A stretch of 64,000 nucleotides of DNA from Phlyctochytrium arcticum (taxonomy: Eukaryota; Chytridiomycota; Chytridiomycetes; Chytridiales; Chytridiaceae). Positions 57,508 to 64,000 of this stretch are shown here, piece by piece. Below the pieces are notes generated by a model. That model ran no database searches. It was not told the DNA's origin and worked only from the letters and a program-made list of their open reading frames with translations. The DNA lies in assembly GCA_025602905.1 (NCBI GenBank), contig JAHLKI010000041.1, forward strand, positions 62,001 to 126,000. The letters are read 5' to 3'. The translations under genes were made by a program, and so were the position numbers. Numbering within the stretch: position 1 is the stretch's first letter; each line of letters starts with the position of its first letter.

Positions 57508-58014
57508 TGATGCTAACTTGATGCTATTTGGCGCTAACTTGATTCTAACTGTGGATATCTGAGGCAGGACCGTCGCTTTATATACTCGTGATTGTATCGA
57601 TACCTTTTCTTTCTATGGATCGGAAAGACTCTCTTGCTCCTTCACTGCCGCTTATTCGCCCCGAGGTCCCATGCTACATGTCGCCACTTGTCGCTACTTG
57701 TCGCTACACTTTTAGCAAAAAGTAGGAAAAATACCACAAACGTAATAAACGTTTAAGTGTGTTTTACGTTTGTGGAAAAATCACGACTTCTTCAAATTGC
57801 TGAATATGATGAAGTATGTGGAAAAGTGATTAGATGACCCTCACCGCAACAAAACGCAACGGGGAAAATCTTGGACATATGACTCACACTCTTGGTCAGA
57901 CAATACCATCTCTATTCTTTATTGATTCGGGGATGATTCTTTAGCTATTCGAACATTGCATTATTTGAAGCTTTTATATTACAAAGTCTTTTTCGAAAAT
58001 ATTCAATTGGTCAT
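57508..58014. other. non-coding zone with iterons and inverted repeat
   Basis: Three successive 10-bp units (tcgccacttg, tcgctacttg, tcgctacact) occupy 57681-57710. They are followed at 57734-57745 and 57764-57775 by a 12-bp inverted repeat, CCACAAACGTAA / TTACGTTTGTGG. No ORF is present. Iterons next to an inverted repeat could be an origin or a regulatory block for the element, but this is only a guess from position. Confidence 0.5.
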
Positions 58015-59265
58015 CTAGATTACATCAACCAAGTCTGAAACACTGAGGGTAACGTTCTCTTGGTATGTCAACAACAAGCGACAGTTGCTACTAGGTTTGT
58101 TGTTGGGGTCGTGTTCTGTAGTGAGTTTGAATACTGCATCTGTACCAGTAAAGTTCAATGCAGCCGGAACACCTTCTTCTAGAGATTGGAAAGCCCAGCC
58201 TGCGCTAAAGTACTTGTTGTTATAATCAGCCAAACTAGGAAGTGACAATTCACCCATAGAGTAAAAGTCATTCTGCTGCAATTGAGTGACCAATAGAGTC
58301 TGAGGATTCGTTAGTGAATTCTGGAAGCCTCTGCCTGTATTATTCGGAATAACAATACCACCGATATTCATCCACCACTGGCGCAAGCCCTTCGAAGAAC
58401 TAATGGCGTTCTTGTCCTTGGAAAGATCTTGCATTTGGTCGTCGTCAATCCATGAGAAATCAATAGATCGTAAAGAGCGCACACCAGAAAAGTTTGTAGA
58501 GTAGATTTGTCGACTAGCACCGTTACAATTAATTTCAACTTGAGTCGTTCGGACGTAATCGTAATTGATTGCTTTGCCAGCACTAATCGACTTCTCCACT
58601 TGGAATACGTATTCAGGAGGAGGAGTAACACATGGGACCAAGAATTCAACGTTTCTGAATATAACTTCATCAACTGTATCATTCAAGTAAAACTGTTTGG
58701 GATCGACTATAGTCAAGTATATATCAATATTCTGTGAGGGGTGAGCCCATATATGGAGGGGTCGTTCGTCATCACAGTGGAAAAATCCTATCGGCATGTG
58801 ACTAGTGTAAGATACAGTAGGTGATGATTCAAATATATCCGTTGCGCCATAGCCGTTCATACTTCGAATCGTTTTCTTCAACGTTTCAGGAATATACTTG
58901 TAGTTGTGAGTTAGATAATGAGGATAGTTGGGAATTTCCTGAATAACCTTGTTACCAATTTGAACACGCACACTTTGAATAAGACCATCGAGCCCCAATT
59001 CGGTATTCACAATACTATTCCCTGAAACGGGAACACCGTTTTTCATGGCAGTTACGTCAAATGAAAGAAGCAACTTTTGCAATATCAAGGATCGAGAAGA
59101 ATCATTTAAGGTAATCTTGATAGGGGTAGTTGTTCGAGTTTTCGACGTAAAGACATCTTGGCCTAAAGGGTTAAAAAACAACCAAGATTCACCACGAGGG
59201 TCAGAATAGGGCTTACTATAGCGATTCGAATTAATTAGCCAGTTGCGCGGAATATTTTCAGACAT
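58015..59265 (-). CDS. putative major capsid protein (double jelly-roll)
   Basis: Intronless, 416 aa. The composition is that of a beta-rich structural protein: many N/S/T, aromatic and hydrophobic alternations, few charged runs. Features of Polinton-like and virophage-like capsid proteins include an N-terminal strand run (TPIKITLNDSSRSLILQKLL, LSFDVTA), an exposed loop (LGLDGLIQSVRVQIGNKVI), PHYLTHNYKYIPE, a second sheet (WAHPSQNIDIYLTIVDPKQF, FRNVEFLVPCVTPPPEYVF) and a C-terminal jelly-roll-like part ending CRLLLTYQENVTLS. It is on the short side for the family. The start has a TATATA box about 20 bp upstream. The assignment relies on fold-like pattern and neighbours (ATPase, penton-like, integrase), not on an invariant motif. 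Confidence 0.65.
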   Translation of the reverse strand: MSENIPRNWLINSNRYSKPYSDPRGESWLFFNPLGQDVFTSKTRTTTPIKITLNDSSRSLILQKLLLSFDVTAMKNGVPVSGNSIVNTELGLDGLIQSVRVQIGNKVIQEIPNYPHYLTHNYKYIPETLKKTIRSMNGYGATDIFESSPTVSYTSHMPIGFFHCDDERPLHIWAHPSQNIDIYLTIVDPKQFYLNDTVDEVIFRNVEFLVPCVTPPPEYVFQVEKSISAGKAINYDYVRTTQVEINCNGASRQIYSTNFSGVRSLRSIDFSWIDDDQMQDLSKDKNAISSSKGLRQWWMNIGGIVIPNNTGRGFQNSLTNPQTLLVTQLQQNDFYSMGELSLPSLADYNNKYFSAGWAFQSLEEGVPAALNFTGTDAVFKLTTEHDPNNKPSSNCRLLLTYQENVTLSVSDLVDVI

Positions 59266-59293
59266 GGTTTACTTAATGAATATATAAAAAAAA

Positions 59294-59776
59294 TCAATAC
59301 CCGAATATTCCGCCAAAGTTTTCTTCTTCAACTACTTTTTTTTCAACTTGTTTAGTTTTTTCAACTTGTTGTTTCTTTTGGGCCTTTGGTTTGACTTGCG
59401 TATTCTTCTGTTCTCTCAATTGTTTCTTTTGTAACCTTTCGAGACGTTTCTGTTCTTTTTCTTGTCGTTTACGTTCTTCTAATTGATTCACCAAGTTGTA
59501 GGCCTCTTCAATTTTCCTCTGATATTCCAATTGTTCTCTTTCTTCATCCCGTTGTTTCTGCATAGTATTCAATTGAAGCTTCCTCGACTCTTGCGCTTTG
59601 CGTAGAGCTTCCTTTTGCTTCTCAGACATCTGCCTCTTTTTCTTGGGTGCTTCTTCAATTACAGTAGCTGTTGGTTCTTCTTCTTGTTGTACTGCTTCCC
59701 GTACAGGTTCTTGTACAACATCTTGTACCGGACTAGTTTCTTGTGGTTCAAGTAAAGCGTCTTCTTCAGTATTCAT
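59294..59776 (-). CDS. K/E/Q-rich coiled-coil protein
   Basis: 160 aa, intronless, 28 bp upstream of the capsid gene on the same strand. An acidic N-terminal 45 residues (QETSPVQDVVQEPVREAVQQ) is followed by about 100 residues of uninterrupted charged coiled coil (EKQKEALRKAQESRKLQL, EERKRQEKEQKRLERLQKKQ), and the end is NFGGIFGY. The short glycine-aromatic tail after a long helix is unusual and could be a docking peptide. A virion-internal or scaffold role is possible but unproven. Confidence 0.6.
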   Translation of the reverse strand: MNTEEDALLEPQETSPVQDVVQEPVREAVQQEEEPTATVIEEAPKKKRQMSEKQKEALRKAQESRKLQLNTMQKQRDEEREQLEYQRKIEEAYNLVNQLEERKRQEKEQKRLERLQKKQLREQKNTQVKPKAQKKQQVEKTKQVEKKVVEEENFGGIFGY

Positions 59777-59802
59777 TTTATCATGTACAAAACAAAAAAA
59801 AA

Positions 59803-59973
59803 TTAGAGTAATTTGTTTAAAGTCTTGAGTGCTTTCTCTAGTTGTGTCAGTACTTTGTCTAATTTTTCTTTTTGTGACTTTTCAATTCTTTTTTGTGTCT
59901 TTTCCTTCTTGTTTCGTTTTTCGATCTCGTTTAATATTTTGTATGTCTCAAAAAATTCTTCTTCATTATCCAT
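59803..59973 (-). CDS. 56-aa coiled-coil microprotein
   Basis: Small intronless ORF starting MDNEEEFFETYKILNEIEKR and ending LEKALKTLNKLL. It is entirely helical and K/E-rich like its 160-aa neighbour, and both starts share the leader GATAAAATG behind a run of T's. It is probably part of the same operon-like cluster. Function unknown. Confidence 0.5.
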   Translation of the reverse strand: MDNEEEFFETYKILNEIEKRNKKEKTQKRIEKSQKEKLDKVLTQLEKALKTLNKLL

Positions 59974-59998
59974 TTTATCCTAACAACAAAAAAAAATC

Positions 59999-60718
59999 TT
60001 ATATTCTCACATCTTGGACGTCGTCGGCAAGGAGAAAGCGTACACTGAGAGGTGATTCTAGTGCCAATTCTTCGTTCGTCATGCTATCTACAAGATGAAA
60101 CTCTATTTTGCTAATAGTTTGATCCACAGTGAGCCACTCACTGTCGTTGGTAAAATTGATGACATCTCCGAAACTGTCTGGTATTATTGTTGCTACTACA
60201 CTGCTACCAATGTCATTGTAATCGGAAAGAAAACGAACTGAAGGTACGTTGATGTTGCTAGTAAGAAGTATGGGGTAAGAACCACTGAGATTCACAGTAT
60301 TCTTAAATGTGGCAGATTTGCCTAAAGGTGTCGCTGTGCGATTCGACATGCCACTGACACTGTACATCTTTGTTCCTTCTTTGCCAGGCAGAATACTGAA
60401 ATCCTTATCAACACAAGTCAATGTAATGCGACGTGTAATTTGGTTGTAGGTTGCAGAATACGATTGGGAACCTGCAATAGTCATGGCTGAGGCAATAGAT
60501 TGTCCAAAGTTGGCAACGGTATAGTTCCCTGGTGGAACAGTTGCAACGATTGGATCGTCATTGCCGCTTTCTTTGAATACAATGGTGTTGTTGGTTGAAT
60601 TAATAAGATCGTAGTCTTGGATGAATGAGACACTGAGAATCTTGATGTAACTGACATTGCGACGACCTATCGGAAAGCTACGGCCTTTCAAGCTACAGAA
60701 TGTCAACTCGTTGATCAT
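59999..60718 (-). CDS. putative penton / minor capsid protein
   Basis: 239 aa from the ATG at 60716-60718; I chose this start because a TATATAA box lies about 25 bp upstream and the longer frame would overlap the divergent ATPase gene. The sequence is beta-rich with VPPGNYTVANFGQSIASAM followed by YNQITRRITLTC, a pattern (turn, strand, short helix 'xxxxLxxxx', strand) common in penton or minor capsid proteins of Polinton-like viruses and virophages. The end, LSVRFLLADDVQDVRI, is strand-like. It is expected to fill capsid vertices beside the major capsid protein. The role is inferred from pattern and context. Confidence 0.6.
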   Translation of the reverse strand: MINELTFCSLKGRSFPIGRRNVSYIKILSVSFIQDYDLINSTNNTIVFKESGNDDPIVATVPPGNYTVANFGQSIASAMTIAGSQSYSATYNQITRRITLTCVDKDFSILPGKEGTKMYSVSGMSNRTATPLGKSATFKNTVNLSGSYPILLTSNINVPSVRFLSDYNDIGSSVVATIIPDSFGDVINFTNDSEWLTVDQTISKIEFHLVDSMTNEELALESPLSVRFLLADDVQDVRI

Positions 60719-60755
60719 CGTACTTGTTTCTTCTCTTATATAATAGAAAAGAAAC
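60719..60755. promoter_or_regulatory. bidirectional viral promoter
   Basis: Only 37 bp separate the divergent starts of the penton-like gene and the ATPase. The centre is TTCTCTTATATAATAG, which reads as a TATA box in both directions. Comparable boxes precede the capsid gene (TATATATTC) and the small membrane-active-type gene (ATATATAAC). Confidence 0.6.
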
Positions 60756-61463
60756 ATGTATCGAGTGAAACCTATATACAACAGTAAATCGGTAGCACCA
60801 GACAAAAGAGTACCCTTTCCCCTAGCATCTCCGGAGCTATGCTCGACGTTATGCGCGCCCAGAAAATCGGGCAAAACTAGTTACGTGTGCGGAGTAATAA
60901 ACGATGTCTATGCGCCAGTGGTTGACAAGGTGATTATCATGTCTGATACAGTAGAATACGATTTATGTATACAAGAATTGGCCAAAGTCACAAAGCATCA
61001 GAATATATTTTTTGCCGATGTAGTCTCTAATGAAAGTATCAAGAGTATTGTTGATTCGCAAATTGCAGGGGATTGTAAAGACAAGATCCTATTATACATT
61101 GATGACGCGGGCGATTCGGCACGAAGTAAAGACTTGTCGCGTGAATTGGACAAACTCTTTACGAAGGGAAGACACTACAATATCTCTATAATTGTGACAT
61201 GTCAAAGCATCACCAGTCAGCTCTCTCGAAAACAAAAAAATTGCACAACTGAGTGGATCATATTCCGCAATAACAGAAAAGATATGGAAACTCTGGCCGA
61301 GACTTTGGTGACAGCTTTTGCTGACAAGAAGGAAATATTAGACTATTTGGTTCAATGTACGACAAAGCCGTATTCGTTTTGTTATATAAATTTAGCTAAT
61401 GATAATGCAAAGGAAATCTACACATACTGTGAAGACAATGTATTCAAATATTACTTTACTTGA
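60756..61463 (+). CDS. A32/FtsK-type genome packaging ATPase
   Basis: 235 aa, intronless. Walker A is APRKSGKTS (residues 34-42), Walker B is ILLYIDDAGD (111-120), and a polar motif follows in SIIVTCQSI (near 150), the arrangement of the viral FtsK-HerA branch that includes the packaging ATPases of poxviruses, giant viruses, virophages and Polintons. The protein would pump the dsDNA genome into the capsid. The family's usual length is 220-280 aa, so the gene looks complete. It overlaps the next, convergent gene by 8 bp, as in compact viral genomes. Confidence 0.85.
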   Translation: MYRVKPIYNSKSVAPDKRVPFPLASPELCSTLCAPRKSGKTSYVCGVINDVYAPVVDKVIIMSDTVEYDLCIQELAKVTKHQNIFFADVVSNESIKSIVDSQIAGDCKDKILLYIDDAGDSARSKDLSRELDKLFTKGRHYNISIIVTCQSITSQLSRKQKNCTTEWIIFRNNRKDMETLAETLVTAFADKKEILDYLVQCTTKPYSFCYINLANDNAKEIYTYCEDNVFKYYFT

Positions 61464-61761
61464 GGTTCGCTTCAAGTCTATCGGCAAATGCTTCTGAATT
61501 CTTATGCAGGTCGGATAGCTTCTTCACGCCGCTTTCTGCTTTGGAATTGAGGTCATTTGCTTTTCCTCTAATTTTCTCATTAAACAGATCGGGACTCTCT
61601 TGAATACTCTGGTTAACACCTTTTAGTAACTTCTGTCCTTTATTCGCGATTCCTACCGCTTGTGATGCAAACGATCGAGCTTTGTGGGCAAAGAGCGGTG
61701 CGTTTGTCCATGCTGTACGCAATCCTTGTTTTCCCTTATTGAAAAGGTTACGGAAACTCAT
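61456..61761 (-). CDS. small amphipathic virion-type protein
   Basis: 101 aa from ATG 61759-61761, which has TATATAA about 12 bp upstream. The N-terminal 45 residues can form a basic amphipathic helix (FRNLFNKGKQGLRTAW, ARSFASQAVGIANKGQKLL), followed by a helical, weakly charged tail. Polintons and related viruses often encode a small internal protein of this kind, compared with adenovirus protein VI, thought to disrupt membranes during entry. The similarity is in layout only, so the call is tentative. Confidence 0.45.
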   Translation of the reverse strand: MSFRNLFNKGKQGLRTAWTNAPLFAHKARSFASQAVGIANKGQKLLKGVNQSIQESPDLFNEKIRGKANDLNSKAESGVKKLSDLHKNSEAFADRLEANLK

Positions 61762-61818
61762 GGTTTTGTTATATATTACATAGATTTTATATTCTCTCAT
61801 GCATAGAGAAAAGAAAGA

Positions 61819-63321
61819 ATGGTATATCGGACCAATCTATTAGAATTCGATGGTTCACTAAGAACACCAGAACCTAATCCTCAGAGTAACCTGAAGACAG
61901 TAGGTGTCGATGTAAATCACGGAAGACCTCGTGTAGTCGGCACATTTAACAAAAGGTTGAGACGTATGAATACGCGAAACGTTTCTCATATTGATCACCA
62001 TGTTCAAGATGTCTCTGCTACAGATTTAAAGACAAGTGATTCTCGGTATGCCACTAAAGCATATAAGGACTTTGAAGAATATAAAAATCTCGAACTGATG
62101 TATCGAGAGAAACAGCAATTCATTGATTCAATCACGCCGCAAAAGTCAGTCAGTGGAACAAATGCGTCACGTTTACCCATTCCGTCGCAGAATGGAGTGA
62201 TCTTTCATTACCCCCCAGAAGTCACTGCGAATACTGGAATGATGTTTTCCAAGCCGCAAAATACACCAGAACGTGAGAGACCATTACAGGGGCAAACTGT
62301 ATCCCGTCCTGTCATTGAAGTGTCTGATACAGTTGTGCGAAAAGATGCAGAAACTGGTCTTGGGTTTCTCAGTGAACCATCGACTGTAGTTAATCCGTTG
62401 CCAATTAGACGGGTACCTGAAGAAATTGAAATCAGTATTCCAGGTGGTTTCCCAAGAGTACCAAGTCCCGAACCTTCGCCTCGAAATGTGACTCCAGTTG
62501 AGACATATGTTCCTCAGAGTTTCCCTCCTTCCGACATTGTTGCATCAGGTCGAGCTAATGTTCAAGAAGTTCTTGATGACAATTTTGTCAATAATAATGT
62601 TTCAGAATATAACATGCGAGGTACAATTAGACGAGGGAGAACAACAACAAACCGTACTAATCCATACAACAAAAAGGACAAGGTACGTCTTGCGAATGGA
62701 CAATTGTCGAATCCTGTAGTAACCGATTCAGAGATTCAAAACAATGTTGTCACTGATCCGGCGTCAGGTTCTGCTGTATTCGTTCCTCAAACTGAAGGTG
62801 TAGAAACCCGTCAAAGGCGTCGACCTTCGACACCGATCCCTCGCCCGTCTCCAATACCTGAAGCAAATGTTGGTCGTGAGATTCAATACGATTATTTGGC
62901 AGCAGATGCAACGACAAATGTCGCTCAAGTTCCAGAACCGCCGCAACCTGTTAACGTTTCTGTCATTCGTCCACTAAGTGCGTTGCCCACTCAATTGACT
63001 GATTCGGCGATCATCAATCCGAAAAGAGCACAACGACAAGAAGTAGATTTGGAACAGGCTGCACCTAAGCGACGAAAGAAAAATCCTCGACTTGAGCCTC
63101 CAGGATTCGTTAAGTTGCCCAAAGCATCGGCTACCTCATATAAGGATTTCGAGAAACCTTTTGAATATCCAAAGAAACCGGCTGTAACTGGTACCGCAAT
63201 CTTGAATCCACCAAGGGCTGTAACTGGTACCGCCATTCTAAACCCTGGCAGAGCGAATAGGTTACGTGATGAAGAACGAGAATCTTTGGCGCCTCCGGCA
63301 AAGCGTCGTAAGAGAAAATAA
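61819..63321 (+). CDS. 500-aa proline-rich basic protein
   Basis: Intronless. No known domain. It begins MVYRTNLLEFDGSLRTPEP, then has a charged region (YKDFEEYKNLELMYREKQQF) and a long Pro/Val/Asn-rich disordered centre. Near the end the motif AIL/INPxRA occurs three times (AIINPKRAQ, TAILNPPRA, TAILNPGRA); YKDFE also occurs twice, near residues 81-86 and 436-440. It closes with PPAKRRKRK, a nuclear-import or DNA-binding tail. Length, basic ends and disorder suggest a virion core, scaffold or tegument-like role. It precedes the integrase by 14 bp on the same strand. Confidence 0.65.
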   Translation: MVYRTNLLEFDGSLRTPEPNPQSNLKTVGVDVNHGRPRVVGTFNKRLRRMNTRNVSHIDHHVQDVSATDLKTSDSRYATKAYKDFEEYKNLELMYREKQQFIDSITPQKSVSGTNASRLPIPSQNGVIFHYPPEVTANTGMMFSKPQNTPERERPLQGQTVSRPVIEVSDTVVRKDAETGLGFLSEPSTVVNPLPIRRVPEEIEISIPGGFPRVPSPEPSPRNVTPVETYVPQSFPPSDIVASGRANVQEVLDDNFVNNNVSEYNMRGTIRRGRTTTNRTNPYNKKDKVRLANGQLSNPVVTDSEIQNNVVTDPASGSAVFVPQTEGVETRQRRRPSTPIPRPSPIPEANVGREIQYDYLAADATTNVAQVPEPPQPVNVSVIRPLSALPTQLTDSAIINPKRAQRQEVDLEQAAPKRRKKNPRLEPPGFVKLPKASATSYKDFEKPFEYPKKPAVTGTAILNPPRAVTGTAILNPGRANRLRDEERESLAPPAKRRKRK

Positions 63322-63335
63322 ATGATTAATAGTAA

Positions 63336-64000
63336 ATGGAAGAAGTACCGGTCATTAAATCGAGGAGTCTACAATATTCGAAAGAGCTATCAGATCTAGA
63401 TGCCCGTCAATTGAAAGAGTTTTACTATAAGGACCTCCATATGTATGGTAGGGATAGACTCTATTATGCATATAAACAGAGGTATCCTGATTCTAAAGTG
63501 TCTCAGAGAGCGGTGTTAAAATGGCTCAAGAAACAAGAAATCTATCAAAGAAGTAGTCGCCCTATCGGAAGTAAGGGTAGTATTCGCCCTATACTCTCAT
63601 CCAAACCAGGGACTTTCCAAATTGATACTGTGAATATGAGGTCACATTCATATAATGGGTTTAATTATATTGTAAATTTAATCGACATCTTCAGTAAAAA
63701 ACTGCTCTGAAACGGAATACACAAGAAGAGGTCAAAACATTTCTAGAAGATCTATTAGAAGACGGTGTCGAGATAGTATATGTGAACAGCGACCAAGGTC
63801 AGGAATTCAAACATCTGGTTCAAGGCTTAGCTGAAGAATACGGTATTAAATGGACATTTTCAAAACCTCACACACCGACTTCAAATTCACATGTAGAAAG
63901 GGTCAATGGCTCACTTAAAAATATTCTGTTCAAATCGATTCAATTGGGTGATCCAAATTGGCCAGCAGCATTACCAAAGATTGTGGAAAATTTAAATACT
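63336..64000 (+). pseudogene. rve integrase, frameshifted, cut by window edge
   Basis: The first 124 codons read open: an N-terminal helical domain (LKEFYYKDLHMYGRDRLYYA, SQRAVLKWLKKQEIYQ) and the first catalytic aspartate in FQIDTVNM (residue 97). The frame then stops at 63708-63710 beside an A6 run. The rest of the catalytic core continues in another frame: the second Asp in VNSDQGQEF and the Glu in SHVERVNG about 35 residues later, the D-D-35-E spacing of retrovirus-type integrases used by Polintons. The segment at the break is also a few residues shorter than usual, so a small deletion rather than programmed slippage is likely. The C-terminus lies beyond the window. Confidence 0.8.

Larger units (their letters stand above)
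56916..64000. mobile_element. Polinton-like virus / Maverick-type element, partial
   Basis: The module joins capsid-type genes, an A32/FtsK packaging ATPase and an rve integrase in compact, intronless, A/T-rich DNA. This combination defines Polintons and Polinton-like viruses. The left border is uncertain: the palindrome at 56916 or the start of the A/T-rich zone near 57,500 are candidates. The right part lies outside the window. No polymerase B, helicase or Ulp1/adenain-type protease is seen within these 7 kb. Apart from one frameshift in the integrase the ORFs are open, which suggests a young insertion. Confidence 0.8.

Noticed and set aside
60719..60874. N-terminal extension of the penton-like protein (291 aa)
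   Set aside because: It would overlap the start of the divergent ATPase gene and run through the promoter; the internal ATG at 60718 has a TATA box at the right distance.
63696..63703. A AAA AAC as a programmed -1 frameshift site in the integrase
   Set aside because: The heptamer is not in the required codon phase, the downstream part is also missing a few residues, and I see no obvious pseudoknot. A small deletion explains it better.
1..64000. CRISPR arrays, rRNA or tRNA genes
   Set aside because: No regularly spaced repeats and no recognisable rRNA sequence or tRNA B-box in a cloverleaf context were seen by eye; a tRNA scan was not possible.

Overview
The window is nuclear DNA of a fungus, most likely an early-diverging, chytrid-like one. 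Genes are dense, with many short GT-AG introns of about 50-95 nt. The gene set pairs fungal features (Iml1/SEACIT, an Ngl2-type nuclease, a Cat2-like dual-targeted carnitine acetyltransferase) with genes better known from animals (UBAP1, PPP4R4, PARG, TRAPPC13, LIG4). The lineage is an inference; no rRNA or other marker is present.

Layout. 0.7-3.6 kb (-): decayed reading-frame pieces, part of them like transposon-linked zinc-finger families. 3.8-18.5 kb, housekeeping genes: Rat1/XRN2 (+), carnitine acetyltransferase (-), a BTB-like protein (-), THOC1/HPR1 (-), SRP68 (+) and a UBAP1-like ESCRT-I protein (-). 18.6-34.3 kb: a tandem segmental duplication. The left unit is a broken IML1 copy plus a 5' fragment of TRAPPC13. 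The right unit is an intact IML1 (about 2,028 aa) facing an intact TRAPPC13. A 2,650-bp tract of the two IML1 copies is almost identical (three differences seen) while its flanks have diverged, which points to recent gene conversion. 35-54 kb: LIG4 (-) head-to-head with PPP4R4 (+), a single-pass membrane protein (-), an Ngl2-like nuclease (+), PARG (-), an 87-aa four-exon protein (-), a UBXN1-like UBA/UBX protein (-) and COG3 (-). 54.5-56.6 kb: a MULE-type transposase gene with one intron.

From about 57 kb to the right edge the character changes. The sequence becomes A/T-richer and intronless, with tightly packed genes on both strands and TATATAA-type boxes just upstream of starts. This is one part of a Polinton-like virus or Maverick-type element. 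It carries a double-jelly-roll-type major capsid candidate, a penton/minor capsid candidate, an A32/FtsK-type packaging ATPase, a small amphipathic virion-type protein, a 500-aa proline-rich basic protein, two K/E-rich small proteins, and a retrovirus-type (rve) integrase with one frameshift that runs off the window. A 61-bp perfect palindrome lies between the MULE gene and this module and may mark or lie near its border. No protein-primed DNA polymerase or maturation protease is visible; they could lie beyond the edge. This element is the most interesting part of the window.

Exon joins were worked out by hand from splice motifs. For the genes where I give exon lists, the summed lengths are divisible by three. 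Family assignments rest on recognised motifs, not on a database search.
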